From the NCBI RefSeq assembly GCF_003860585.1, contig NZ_CP034159.1, positions 1,054,001-1,118,000 on the forward strand: 64,000 nt of DNA. The letters run 5' to 3'. Source of the DNA: Kaistella carnis. GTDB taxonomy: Bacteria; Bacteroidota; Bacteroidia; Flavobacteriales; Weeksellaceae. This document shows, in pieces, positions 33,697 through 41,654 of the stretch (position 1 is the stretch's first letter; the number at the start of each line of letters is the position of its first letter). The notes beneath the pieces were generated by a model that was not told the DNA's origin, did not search any database, and worked only from the letters and a program-made list of their open reading frames with translations. The position numbers and the translations under genes were made by a program.

Positions 33697-34680
33697 TATG
33701 TATGTCCGTAACTCCACATAATTTCGTATATTTGTTTGATAATTAAATCATTGAGATGAATATTTTTAGTTTTGGCGTAGAGTTTAGCAGTGAAGAGGAT
33801 TGTATATCTCATTTTAAAGCAGAACGTGACAAAATTGGCGTTTCCTGCAAGTGCGGAAAAACTGATTTTTTTTGGATTAAAAGCAGATTAAGTTACGAGT
33901 GTAAATCTTGTAGAAAGCGAACTACATTACGAAGTGGAACCATCATGGAAAATTCCAATTTGTCCTTTCTAGTTTGGTATAAAGCGATGTTTTTGATGAG
34001 TGCAACAAAAAAAGGATTTTCTGCTAAAGAAATGCAAAGGCAATTAGGTTTGAAGCGCTATGAGCCAGTTTGGGCTATGATGCACAAATTGAGAAAAGCG
34101 ATGGGAAAACGAGATGAAAGATACACTTTAGAGGGCATGATTGAAATGGATGAAGGGTATTTTACAGTTGAATCTAGAGAACTGGAACAAGAGAAAGGGA
34201 TTCGTGGAAGAGGTGCAGTTGGAAAGCAAAATGTTGCAGTGATGGCGGAATCTACGCCATTAGAAAATATAGAAACAGGAGAGACATCGAAATCTTGTAG
34301 ATATTTTAAAGCAATAGTATTAGAAGATCATACAGCAGAGGGAATTAATGAGACTATTAAAGAATCTTTGGCAGAATCCAGCATAGTTTTTACAGATCAA
34401 AGCACGTCATATGTTGATATATCACAACTTGTAGAAATTCATATTTCAGAAAAATCTTCGAAAGAAACTACAAAAGATACTTTGCGTTGGGTTCACATAT
34501 TTATCAGTAATGCGAAAAGGAATTTATTAGGAAATTACCACAAAATAAAACGCAAAAACCTTCAACTTTATCTAAATGAGTTTGTTTATAAGTTAAATCG
34601 GAGATATTTTGAAGATAAACTGTTCGATAGACTTGTGATAGCAAGCATTACAGGAGTATGATTAAAAACGGATATACATA
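33697..34680 (+). mobile_element. IS1595-family insertion sequence, copy 2
   Basis: 984 bp, ends TATGTATGTCCGT and, inverted, TATGTATATCCGT. Flanked by AAAAAAAT duplications (33689-33696 and 34681-34688). It lies between the acidic protein gene and the large lipoprotein gene and breaks no recognisable gene. By eye it differs from copy 1 at about 12 positions, 11 of them in the first 405 bp. A promoter-like TATATTTG is at 33727-33734. Confidence 0.93.
33756..34661 (+). CDS. IS1595-family transposase (ISXO2-like), copy 2
   Basis: 301 aa, intact, with all the catalytic and zinc residues described for copy 1 (C31/C33/C49/C52, D132, D214, E275). The only amino-acid change from copy 1 is Thr at position 57 in place of Ala. 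Two intact, nearly identical copies suggest recent activity. Confidence 0.95.
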   Translation: MNIFSFGVEFSSEEDCISHFKAERDKIGVSCKCGKTDFFWIKSRLSYECKSCRKRTTLRSGTIMENSNLSFLVWYKAMFLMSATKKGFSAKEMQRQLGLKRYEPVWAMMHKLRKAMGKRDERYTLEGMIEMDEGYFTVESRELEQEKGIRGRGAVGKQNVAVMAESTPLENIETGETSKSCRYFKAIVLEDHTAEGINETIKESLAESSIVFTDQSTSYVDISQLVEIHISEKSSKETTKDTLRWVHIFISNAKRNLLGNYHKIKRKNLQLYLNEFVYKLNRRYFEDKLFDRLVIASITGV

Positions 34681-34688
34681 AAAAAAAT
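34681..34688. repeat. Right target-site duplication of IS copy 2 (AAAAAAAT)
   Basis: Matches 33689-33696. Confidence 0.6.
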
Positions 34689-34860
34689 AAAACATATATT
34701 TTTATGGTTCATAAATTCTTAATTTTCTTTTACGTTCATTTTTCAGGCTGGAGAAAAACTGCTCCTCTTTAATTCTAAATTAAATATTGATGGAATTGAT
34801 AGTCAACACCTAATACGAAGACTACACCAACCTAACAATCATTAAAAACAATTAAAAAAA

Positions 34861-34885
34861 CCGCCTCAGCATTGAGACGGCTTCT
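34861..34885 (-). terminator. Probable terminator of the large lipoprotein gene
   Basis: CCGCCTCA-GCAT-TGAGACGG, an 8-bp stem with one mismatch, preceded on the plus strand by an A run (T run on the minus transcript). It is about 20 bp after the stop at 34907. Confidence 0.7.
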
Positions 34886-34906
34886 TTCATTTTTCGAAAA
34901 TACTAA

Positions 34907-36436
34907 TTAGAATTTCATATTTCTGGAATTCTTTTTCCAATCGTAGAGTTGATTTTTGGTATTCACTTTCTTCGGAGTGTTCTCCTTTTTGGGAAGTTTG
35001 GTCCCGTAACCGTGGTCTACAAATGTAAGTTCTCCGGAATAGGTTGCTGTAATGGCGTTGTCACGATCATCTACCCCTTTTAAACTAACAGTGTAAATGG
35101 TACCGTTTTTCGATACTTCCACCGTTCCTGTTTTTATAGGTGCGTAGTTTTCGTGTTCATCGGAACTCAATTCAAAAAACCATGTTCCAAAATCCAATCC
35201 TACTTCATATCCCTGTCCCACTCCGGCATTTCCCGCAACTTCTTCTCCAATAGGATAGGTTCCAACAGGAATATCGGTTGATTGTGTTGAAGAAGTATAA
35301 AGAGTGACGCGTAGAAGATTTCCGGTACCACTTGGGGACCAATAATATTCCGGCATTGTAGAAACGTTCTCACTTAACAGATACATATTCCATCTTTTGT
35401 TTGTTTTGCCTGCTATTGGCGACTGACCTCTGTATTCTAAATAACCATGAGTTAAGTCGGTTATATCGCGATCGCTAAGAAGTGAAGAAACCGTATATTC
35501 ATCTCCCTGACGAACGAAGCCCGTATATTTACCCACGTGGCGCGTTCCATCCTGCAACTCCAGATTAAACCGAACTTCCTGATTCTCTCCCATATCTTTA
35601 ACCTGTACCGTTCCGCCCGTAATAAATACTTCTTTATTGATTCCTTTTTCTTGATTTACGTGTTGAAATGAAGCAAATGCGTAATACGGTGCTCCAGAAT
35701 CAATATCAGCTTGAGATGCGATTTTAAAAGTTCCTACTTTATATTCCGTAGAAGCGGTGTAGGTTTGGTTGGGGATCTGCGCTTCCCATGCTTTAGGCGC
35801 CATCTCATTGAAAAACGAAATATTGATATAATATCCATCGCCCGTAAGTTCGCCATAATTATTTGTTTGTCCTTGAACAAAATAGCTCATATATTCACCA
35901 ATATTTGGGAAATTGTACGGATCATCGCCCCAATACCAGCCATTTTGTTTTGCATATTCTACCTCATATTGAGGCTGAATGTCTATAACACCAGTGAAGT
36001 CGATTTCATAAGCTACGTCTTTTGCGTCTTTCAGCGTCCCTTTAATCGTATAGTTTTCGTCACTGCGTTGAACAGATAATGTTCCGGTTACAATCCCGGA
36101 CGTCACCCCTTCTTTATTCCAATAACTGTCAAGAGTTAGGGTATATTTATTTGCTAAATCAGCAACTTTGTAGGTTTCAGCAGTCATTTCTGCATTTAGC
36201 AAATCGGCGTCTGCTACGTGATCAGAAATAAACTGGAGATGAAAATCGATGTCTTCTCCTGACAATTCTATTTTAAATAAGCCTTTTGCATCGTCAATGC
36301 TGCTGTAAATCCCTGTGGCGTTATCTAACATTACTTTTGGTACATCGGGAGTGTTCGTGCTTTCGTCATCCCTACATGAAACTGCGACTCCACTTAGCAA
36401 TGTGAAAATGCCTAAAAATGCTAAAAATCTTCTCAT
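34907..36436 (-). CDS. Large predicted lipoprotein of unknown function
   Basis: 509 aa. N-terminal lipoprotein signal MRRFLAFLGIFTLLSGVAVSC with Cys at residue 21 followed by RDDEST, which suggests surface or periplasmic display. The rest is beta-rich, with repeated modules in which a strand like GTLSVQRSDENYTIKGTLKDAKDVAYEIDFTG recurs in similar form (GTVEVSKNGTIYTVSLKGVDDRDNAITATYSGELTF near the C-terminus; GGTVQVKDMGENQEVRFNLELQDGTRHVGKYTGF in the middle). That points to at least three related beta-sandwich repeats. No enzymatic motif seen and no operon partner. Confidence 0.75.
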   Translation of the reverse strand: MRRFLAFLGIFTLLSGVAVSCRDDESTNTPDVPKVMLDNATGIYSSIDDAKGLFKIELSGEDIDFHLQFISDHVADADLLNAEMTAETYKVADLANKYTLTLDSYWNKEGVTSGIVTGTLSVQRSDENYTIKGTLKDAKDVAYEIDFTGVIDIQPQYEVEYAKQNGWYWGDDPYNFPNIGEYMSYFVQGQTNNYGELTGDGYYINISFFNEMAPKAWEAQIPNQTYTASTEYKVGTFKIASQADIDSGAPYYAFASFQHVNQEKGINKEVFITGGTVQVKDMGENQEVRFNLELQDGTRHVGKYTGFVRQGDEYTVSSLLSDRDITDLTHGYLEYRGQSPIAGKTNKRWNMYLLSENVSTMPEYYWSPSGTGNLLRVTLYTSSTQSTDIPVGTYPIGEEVAGNAGVGQGYEVGLDFGTWFFELSSDEHENYAPIKTGTVEVSKNGTIYTVSLKGVDDRDNAITATYSGELTFVDHGYGTKLPKKENTPKKVNTKNQLYDWKKNSRNMKF

Positions 36437-36816
36437 AATTGAATAATTGGTTAATAATTGATTATAAAAGGTCTAAATAATTAATAATAACTCAAAAACG
36501 ATCGCACTTATTGTATATTGATAAGAGAAAATTAGAATAGTGAACAGGTTAATTAGTGGAAAATAAAAAAAATCATTTTAATAATGAATTTATGAAAATA
36601 ATAAAAGAAGCATTTTTGAGAGTGTACGTTCTAAACCTTTTCCTTTCTTTAAACAGGTAATGGTTTTCTTTAATTCATTTTTGAATTAATTCTCTTTAAA
36701 AAATATTAATGCTGAACTAATAAATCTTCTGGATTTAGAAATTTTACTTTCTGTTCATCTTTAATTATTAAAAATTAAAGTAAACTACTAAATAGAATTA
36801 TTTTATTTTTTTCCAC
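36437..36816. other. 380-bp AT-rich intergenic region
   Basis: Between two minus-strand genes. I see no reading frame or strong hairpin; there is one weak A/T-only inverted repeat (CTTTAATT...AATTAAAG near 36758-36780) that could aid termination. It must also contain the upstream region of the lipoprotein gene, though no clear -7 motif was recognised. Confidence 0.5.
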
Positions 36817-38154
36817 TTAAAAACGCTCCTCTTTTGAGGAATGAAGAACCAGAAATTCCCAAGGCGCAAGGATCAGATGTAAGTTTTCCGTAATATTTTC
36901 TGTATTTCCTGTAAAAAGGTTCTCGTAGATTCTCTTCTCCGCTTTCGTGTCGAAGTGAACGTCCGCCACGTCTTTGCTCAAATTAAAAAAAGCCAAAACC
37001 TTATCGCCGTTTTTTTCGCGCGAAAAAGCCACGATCTGATTCATTTTATCGTTAAAGATACGAATCATCTCCCCGCCACAGTTACCGTTCCACAGCGCTT
37101 CATTCTTATGCTTTAAATCGAAAAGACGCGTGAAGAGTGCTTCATTATCATGATCCTTCCAATGTATAGGATCTTTTTCAAAAAAACTTAGAGAACGATC
37201 CAGACCGCTTTCCCGTCCATTGTAAATCAGGGGCATCCCATCCATAAGCAGCGTAAAAATAGTTGCCGCCTGAAGTACCACACCAAAATTAAGATCCGGC
37301 GTCCCCTCCCAGGAATTTTTGTCGTGATTGTCAATAAAATTAAGACGAATCCCTTCCTTCGGAAAAATAGAAACATGCTCTGCAAGATAGGCTTCACTTA
37401 GTGTTTTTGCGCTTTTACCATAGATAGCGATCTGATGCAGAATATTCCATAAAGTCCAGTTGTACGTGGCATCAAAAGCTTTGCGGTGAAGTTCTTTGTC
37501 TTCTGCCTCTGCCAGCATAAAAACGGGCTTGATGGTTTCCAGTTCAGCTCGAACATTTTCCCAAAAGTCAATCGGAACAAAACTGGCCACATCGCACCGA
37601 TATCCATCAATATCATATTCTTTTACCCAAAACTTGAGCGCTTCGGTCATATATTCTCGCAAGTCGGGATGGGTGTAATCAAAATCGATAATATCATCAT
37701 AGTCCCGCCACGGCAACGACTGAAAGTTTCCGTCTTGGGACTTTTTATACCACTCTGGGTGCTTCGTCACCAAAGAATTGTCCCAGCTGCTGTGATTCGC
37801 CACCCAATCCAAAATCAGACGCATGCCCTGCGCATGAACGGTTTCCACCAAATGGCGAAAATCTTCTTCAGTTCCAAATTCCGGATTTACTCCCAGATAA
37901 TCTTTTACAGAATAAAAACTGCCCAAAGATCCTTTCCGATTAACAATTCCAATAGGATGAATAGGCATAAGCCAAATAATATCGATTCCCATTTTTCGCA
38001 GACGTGGAAGTTCTTTTTCGACAGCCTTAAAAGTTCCCTCTTTGGAGAACTGACGCACATTAATTTCATATAGGGTAGCATTTTTAAGCCAATCCGGATT
38101 TTTAATCTGTACGTATTTTTGTGGTTGGTAGGGATCGAAGTCAGGATGATGCAT
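36817..38154 (-). CDS. GH13 alpha-amylase family glycoside hydrolase, cytoplasmic
   Basis: 445 aa alpha-glucan-active enzyme. The four GH13 signatures are visible: region I DWVANH at 116-121; region II GYRCDVA with the nucleophile D188; region III MLAEAE with acid/base E216; region IV FIDNHD around residue 278. No signal peptide, so it acts on internal maltodextrin- or glycogen-like glucans. The C-terminal beta domain is short and ends LHLILAPWEFLVLHSSKEERF. It is divergent from the GT32 glycosyltransferase gene across a 187-bp gap. The bond and product specificity cannot be decided from the motifs. Confidence 0.9.
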   Translation of the reverse strand: MHHPDFDPYQPQKYVQIKNPDWLKNATLYEINVRQFSKEGTFKAVEKELPRLRKMGIDIIWLMPIHPIGIVNRKGSLGSFYSVKDYLGVNPEFGTEEDFRHLVETVHAQGMRLILDWVANHSSWDNSLVTKHPEWYKKSQDGNFQSLPWRDYDDIIDFDYTHPDLREYMTEALKFWVKEYDIDGYRCDVASFVPIDFWENVRAELETIKPVFMLAEAEDKELHRKAFDATYNWTLWNILHQIAIYGKSAKTLSEAYLAEHVSIFPKEGIRLNFIDNHDKNSWEGTPDLNFGVVLQAATIFTLLMDGMPLIYNGRESGLDRSLSFFEKDPIHWKDHDNEALFTRLFDLKHKNEALWNGNCGGEMIRIFNDKMNQIVAFSREKNGDKVLAFFNLSKDVADVHFDTKAEKRIYENLFTGNTENITENLHLILAPWEFLVLHSSKEERF

Positions 38155-38341
38155 GGTAGGTGAAGTAAAAAGTTATCGCTTGACAGAAGAGTTCTTTGAT
38201 CATTTAAGAACGGGTTAATTTAAATAATTTTTTCTACGAATTCCTTTTTTAAGGGTTTAATACAATTAGGTTTGCTATTTGCTGAGAAAAAAGATCAAAA
38301 AGGCTGATCTGCGGCCGAAAGCATTACCTAAACTATTATTT

Positions 38342-39124
38342 ATGATTCCGAAGAAAATCAATTACTGCTGGTTTGGCAGACAGGAAAAAAATGACCTTGC
38401 AAAATTCTGCATCGCCTCTTGGAAAAGAATTCATCCAGATTTCGAATTTGTGGAGTGGAATGAAGATAATTCACCGCTGACAGACAACAACTATGTAAAA
38501 GAAGCCTTCGCACAGGGAAAATGGGCTTTCGTCTCCGATTATGTAAGATCGAAAGTGATGTACGAGCATGGCGGAATTTATATGGACACCGATATGGAAC
38601 TCAAATTACCGCTGGATGAATTCCTGAGTGAAAAAGCAGTGTGTGGTTTCGAAGTGAAAAGCGTTCCCTACTCCGCTTTTTGGATGGCCGAACCGAAACA
38701 TCAACTGGCAAAAGATTTTTGTGATTATTATCAAAGCCAGGAAGGTTTTGTAGAACGAATTAATACGGATATTTTTTCTGAAATGCTGGAAACGAAATAT
38801 GGAGCTGACCGATATAGCGATACGATCCAACATCTGAAGCATGATGTCACGCTGTATCCCTCCGTCTATTTTTCCCAGGATTTGCAGAGAAATTATGTAA
38901 GTCACCATTTCAACGGCTCATGGTTTGGGGGAGATTCGGAAAATACGCACAAAAAAATGGTCAATGTATATGGACTTTTGGATCGGCTGGTTCATTATCC
39001 TGACGCTGCAAGCGCTGTGAAAAGTATTTTAGAAGAACATACACTCCTTAAGGTGAGTGATATTCTGGATCTTTTACCCCACGCGCAGATCAGAGAATAT
39101 CTGGAAAAAAGAGACCTTCGTTAA
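38342..39124 (+). CDS. Glycosyltransferase family 32 (DXD sugar-binding) protein
   Basis: Transfers a sugar from a nucleotide donor, probably for capsule, LPS or a related glycan. 260 aa from ATG 38342. The family typically begins MIPKKIHYCWFGG, matched here by MIPKKINYCWFGRQ. The DXD donor-binding motif is D82-T83-D84 in HGGIYMDTDMEL; FVSDYVRSKVMYEHGG precedes it. An in-frame TTG at 38279 would add 21 basic residues and is four bases after a perfect -7 motif (TAGGTTTG, 38267-38274), but the family start argues against it. Stand-alone gene. Confidence 0.85.
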   Translation: MIPKKINYCWFGRQEKNDLAKFCIASWKRIHPDFEFVEWNEDNSPLTDNNYVKEAFAQGKWAFVSDYVRSKVMYEHGGIYMDTDMELKLPLDEFLSEKAVCGFEVKSVPYSAFWMAEPKHQLAKDFCDYYQSQEGFVERINTDIFSEMLETKYGADRYSDTIQHLKHDVTLYPSVYFSQDLQRNYVSHHFNGSWFGGDSENTHKKMVNVYGLLDRLVHYPDAASAVKSILEEHTLLKVSDILDLLPHAQIREYLEKRDLR

Positions 39125-39331
39125 TTCTACAAGCATATTTTTAAAGTCATGTGATCTTGGTAAACTTATCTTTATTAAAAATTTAATGATCAATCGTATA
39201 GTGCTATTAGAGCCAAAATAAATATCTTGATTTGATAACCTCGCAGAGGAAGAATTATGGTCGGTATTATCAATTTCTTTAAAAATATTTGTACCATTGC
39301 CTTTTAAAATTCAATTAGAACCTCATTTTAA

Positions 39332-40186
39332 ATGAAATTTATAGAGATTATTTTGCGTGGCGTAGGCCAAGTCATGTTTCAAAATAACTACTTTTCTGGT
39401 CTTTTGTTTTTGATCGGCATCTTTTATAATTCCTGGTTATTTGGATTGGCGGCTATTGCCGGAACCATAATCAGTACGGTGTCTGCACAAATTTTGAACT
39501 ATTCAAAAGAGGACATTAAAAATGGTTTATTTGGTTTTAATGGTGCCTTGACCGGAATTGCAATATTGGTTTTTTTCGAACCAACTTTAGGATCAATTGT
39601 AGCTTTAATCGTAGGTTCTTTAGTTTCAACGGTGGTAATGAACTTTTTGAAGAAAATAGTTCCGCCTTTTACAGCTCCATTTGTTTTAGTGACTTGGATT
39701 TTAATTTATTCCCTAGTATACATTTTTAAATTTCCGCTGGAAACAGAACCGTCTTCAGCTATTGATTATTCTTTTCAGATTATAGAATCATCCGGCAAGA
39801 GTTTTGGTCAGGTGATGTTTCAAAACAATGCAGTTACCGGTTTCTTATTTTTGGTGGCTCTTTTGATCAACGACAAACTGGCTGCGCTTTATGCAGTGTA
39901 CGCTGCAGTTGCCGGTTCCCTATTTGGATGGCTTTTCTCGGCATCTTTTTCCAGTATTAATGATGGTTTGATGGGTTACAATGCGATTCTGTGTGCGATC
40001 GCTTTAGGCGGAACACGAAAGAAAGATTTGGTCTGGATTACGTTCGCTATTATTTTGTCGACCTTAGTTCAGATTGGCTTAGGGAAAACAGGCATTATTA
40101 CTTTGACAGCACCATTTGTCTTAACAACCTGGATCGTGTTGGGATTAAAAGAACTCGAAGAAAGAAAGAAGAAAATTGCAAATTAA
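39332..40186 (+). CDS. Urea transporter (UT family)
   Basis: Integral membrane urea channel/transporter, 284 aa. It shows the internal two-fold repeat of the family: ILRGVGQVMFQNNYFSGLLFLIGIF near the start and SSGKSFGQVMFQNNAVTGFLFLVALLIND in the second half, plus the paired NGLFGFNGALTGIAI and DGLMGYNAILCAIAL motifs and PPFTAPFVLVTWI / LTAPFVLTTWIVLG. No urease or nickel genes are nearby, so the imported urea must be used by enzymes encoded elsewhere, or the channel serves export or another small amide. Followed by a weak hairpin and a tRNA on the opposite strand. Confidence 0.92.
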   Translation: MKFIEIILRGVGQVMFQNNYFSGLLFLIGIFYNSWLFGLAAIAGTIISTVSAQILNYSKEDIKNGLFGFNGALTGIAILVFFEPTLGSIVALIVGSLVSTVVMNFLKKIVPPFTAPFVLVTWILIYSLVYIFKFPLETEPSSAIDYSFQIIESSGKSFGQVMFQNNAVTGFLFLVALLINDKLAALYAVYAAVAGSLFGWLFSASFSSINDGLMGYNAILCAIALGGTRKKDLVWITFAIILSTLVQIGLGKTGIITLTAPFVLTTWIVLGLKELEERKKKIAN

Positions 40187-40246
40187 CAGCACTTTTTTAC
40201 GCAAAAAAGCACCTACGTTTCTGTAAGTGCTTCTATTCCAATTTAG

Positions 40247-40320
40247 TGGCCCCACCTGGGCTCGAACCAGGGACTTGCTGATTATGAGTCAGCTACTCTA
40301 ACCAGCTGAGTTATAGGGCC
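40247..40320 (-). tRNA. tRNA with anticodon CAU (annotate as Met; sequence favours Ile2, AUA-reading)
   Basis: The minus strand folds as a full cloverleaf: acceptor GGCCCTA/TGGGGCC, D stem ACTC/GAGT, anticodon stem GCTGA/TCAGC with loop CTCATAA (anticodon CAT), 5-nt variable loop, T stem CCTGG/CCAGG with TTCGAGC. Discriminator A; CCA is not encoded. The acceptor has C4-G69 and C5-G68, the pairs known to mark tRNA-Ile2 for lysidine synthetase TilS in E. coli and absent from its elongator tRNA-Met. It could therefore be tRNA-Ile(CAU) rather than Met. Confidence 0.95.
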
Positions 40321-40446
40321 TAACTTTATTTCCGAAGAAATACCGTCTCAATTGGTTTGCAAAAATAGCGTTTTTTTGAAATAATCAAAATTTATTTTAG
40401 ATTTTTCCTGAGAAAATTACGATATAATTAGGTGTGAAGAATTCTT

Positions 40447-40535
40447 TTTAACGCAAAGACGCAATAAATTCTCTTACAATTGATATGGTTTTTGATGAAA
40501 CTTTTAAGGACGCAAAGGCGTTTAACTTAGCAATG
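40447..40535. repeat. Dispersed ACGCAAAGGCG-type intergenic repeat, copy C
   Basis: TTTAACGCAAAGACGCAAT, then after about 40 nt GGACGCAAAGGCGTTTAACTTAGCAATG. The second block shares CGCAAAGGCGTTT..ACTTAGCAATG with copy A. Confidence 0.6.
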
Positions 40536-40550
40536 TCAACCAAGAACTTA

Positions 40551-40591
40551 CTTGGCTCTTTTTACTTTTTACCTGGCTCTTTTTACTTTTA
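40551..40591. repeat. Tandem duplication, about 20-bp unit
   Basis: TTGGCTCTTTTTACTTTTTACC is followed at once by TGGCTCTTTTTACTTTTAC; two imperfect tandem units between repeat C and the mce stop. Confidence 0.6.
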
Positions 40592-40599
40592 CTATCCTT

Positions 40600-41004
40600 T
40601 TAAACCGCATTTTTCTCTTGACACAACTCGATTAAAATTCCGTTCGTGGATTTTGGATGGAGGAAAACAATCAATTTATTATCTGCGCCGTCTTTCGGTT
40701 CTTCCGAGATAAAGATGAAGCCGGCTTTTTTTAATCTTTCTATTTCGGTGTAAATGTTTTCGACCCCGAAAGCGATGTGGTGAATTCCCTCGCCACGCTT
40801 GTCCAGAAATTTAGCGATTGGACTTTCAGGATTTGTAGCTTCGAGAAGTTCAATTTTAGATTCCCCAAGTTCATAGAATGAAGTGGTAACTCCTTCCCTT
40901 TCCACCGATTCTTTTTTATAGTTTCCTTTGCCTAATAATCTGGCGAATAAATCATCAGATGTTTCTAAAGATTTGACGGCGATACCGAGGTGTTCAATTT
41001 TCAT
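40600..41004 (-). CDS. mce: Methylmalonyl-CoA epimerase
   Basis: Interconverts the (R) and (S) epimers of methylmalonyl-CoA, linking propionyl-CoA metabolism and succinyl-CoA. 134 aa VOC-fold protein. Characteristic positions: H5 in KIEHLGIAVKSL, E51 region in GESKIELLEATNPESPIAKFL, H75/H76 in GEGIHHIAFGVENI, and the C-terminal metal-ligand Glu in TNGILIELCQE. Full length and close to the family pattern, which separates it from generic glyoxalases. Monocistronic. Confidence 0.93.
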   Translation of the reverse strand: MKIEHLGIAVKSLETSDDLFARLLGKGNYKKESVEREGVTTSFYELGESKIELLEATNPESPIAKFLDKRGEGIHHIAFGVENIYTEIERLKKAGFIFISEEPKDGADNKLIVFLHPKSTNGILIELCQEKNAV

Positions 41005-41094
41005 TTGTTAGATTTTAGGTTGTAGGAATTAGTTGATGGTTGATGAAAGTAGAATTTAATTTTACATTTCTGTTGGTGACTGTGTTTCATTTTC

Positions 41095-41240
41095 AGATGC
41101 GTTTGCGTGAGGGCGGAGTGCATTGTTGGAGCTCTTTTTCTTAGGCTGGTTTGGCGATGGCAGAAAAAAGCGACTGCACGCAGACCGACGATTTTTTACG
41201 TTGGCCTTTTTGGTGCTGTAAAAAATGGGCACGCCCAAAA
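41095..41240. repeat. Structured, locally GC-rich intergenic element upstream of rbfA
   Basis: A stretch with complementary blocks (GTGCA near 41117 with TGCAC near 41175; GTGC near 41213 with GCAC near 41229) and GAGGGCGG / GGGCACGCCC at the two ends. It is much richer in G+C than the neighbouring spacers and carries no convincing reading frame. Possibly the same class of flavobacterial intergenic element as at 17850-17975, though the primary sequences differ. Confidence 0.4.
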
Positions 41241-41258
41241 TAATTCAAACAAAAGTAG

Positions 41259-41266
41259 TAAATTTG
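41259..41266 (+). promoter_or_regulatory. Putative -7 element of rbfA (TAAATTTG)
   Basis: Perfect TAnnTTTG whose last base is only four bases before the rbfA ATG, so the transcript should be leaderless or nearly so. Confidence 0.6.
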
Positions 41267-41270
41267 CGCC

Positions 41271-41633
41271 ATGAACGAAAGCAACAGACAAAGAAAAGTC
41301 GCCCAAATTATACAGGAAGATTTTGCAGAATTTTTCCGCAAACAGGCTTCTGAGAGCAAACAGACCTTTTTAATTTCCGTTTCTGATGTTAAAGTAACGG
41401 CAGATTTGAGTATCGCTAAAATTTATCTGAGTATTTTCCCTCCAGAATTTCGGGACTCGATCATGAAGGAAATTAAAGAAAATAAGTCCCATTACCGAAA
41501 CTTTTTAGGCCAGAAAATGGGGAAACAGGTTCGTATTATTCCGGAACTGAATTTTTATCTGGATACCACGCTGGACGATGTAGAAAAAATTGAAAGAGAG
41601 CTGAAAGGCCTAGGCGATAATCCGATTTTGTAA
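41271..41633 (+). CDS. rbfA: Ribosome-binding factor A
   Basis: 30S maturation factor binding the 5' region of 16S rRNA. 120 aa KH-like fold: N-terminal NESNRQRKVAQIIQEDFAEFF, then ISVSDVKVTADLSIAKIYLSIF and RIIPELNFYLDTTLDDVEKIERELKGL, all standard for RbfA. The promoter-like TAAATTTG ends four bases before the ATG. The permease gene follows after about 20 bp on the same strand and is probably co-transcribed. Confidence 0.95.
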   Translation: MNESNRQRKVAQIIQEDFAEFFRKQASESKQTFLISVSDVKVTADLSIAKIYLSIFPPEFRDSIMKEIKENKSHYRNFLGQKMGKQVRIIPELNFYLDTTLDDVEKIERELKGLGDNPIL

Positions 41634-41654
41634 TCCGGCCTTAAATTACTTTTC

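Noticed and set aside
33697..34680. IS copy 2 as disrupting the acidic protein or lipoprotein gene
   Set aside because: The acidic gene's start (33571) and -7 element (33604-33611) are intact and the lipoprotein ends convergently at 34907, so no frame is broken.
37486..38073. Long plus-strand frame (195 aa) opposite the GH13 gene
   Set aside because: It is entirely antisense to a gene with all GH13 motifs; its sequence shows no domain and looks like a mirror frame.
40485..40712. 75-aa plus-strand frame after the tRNA
   Set aside because: It runs through intergenic repeat C and a 20-bp tandem duplication and then antisense into mce; no independent support.
41141..41359. 72-aa minus-strand frame upstream of rbfA
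   Set aside because: It overlaps the rbfA promoter and coding region on the other strand and covers the GC-rich structured spacer.
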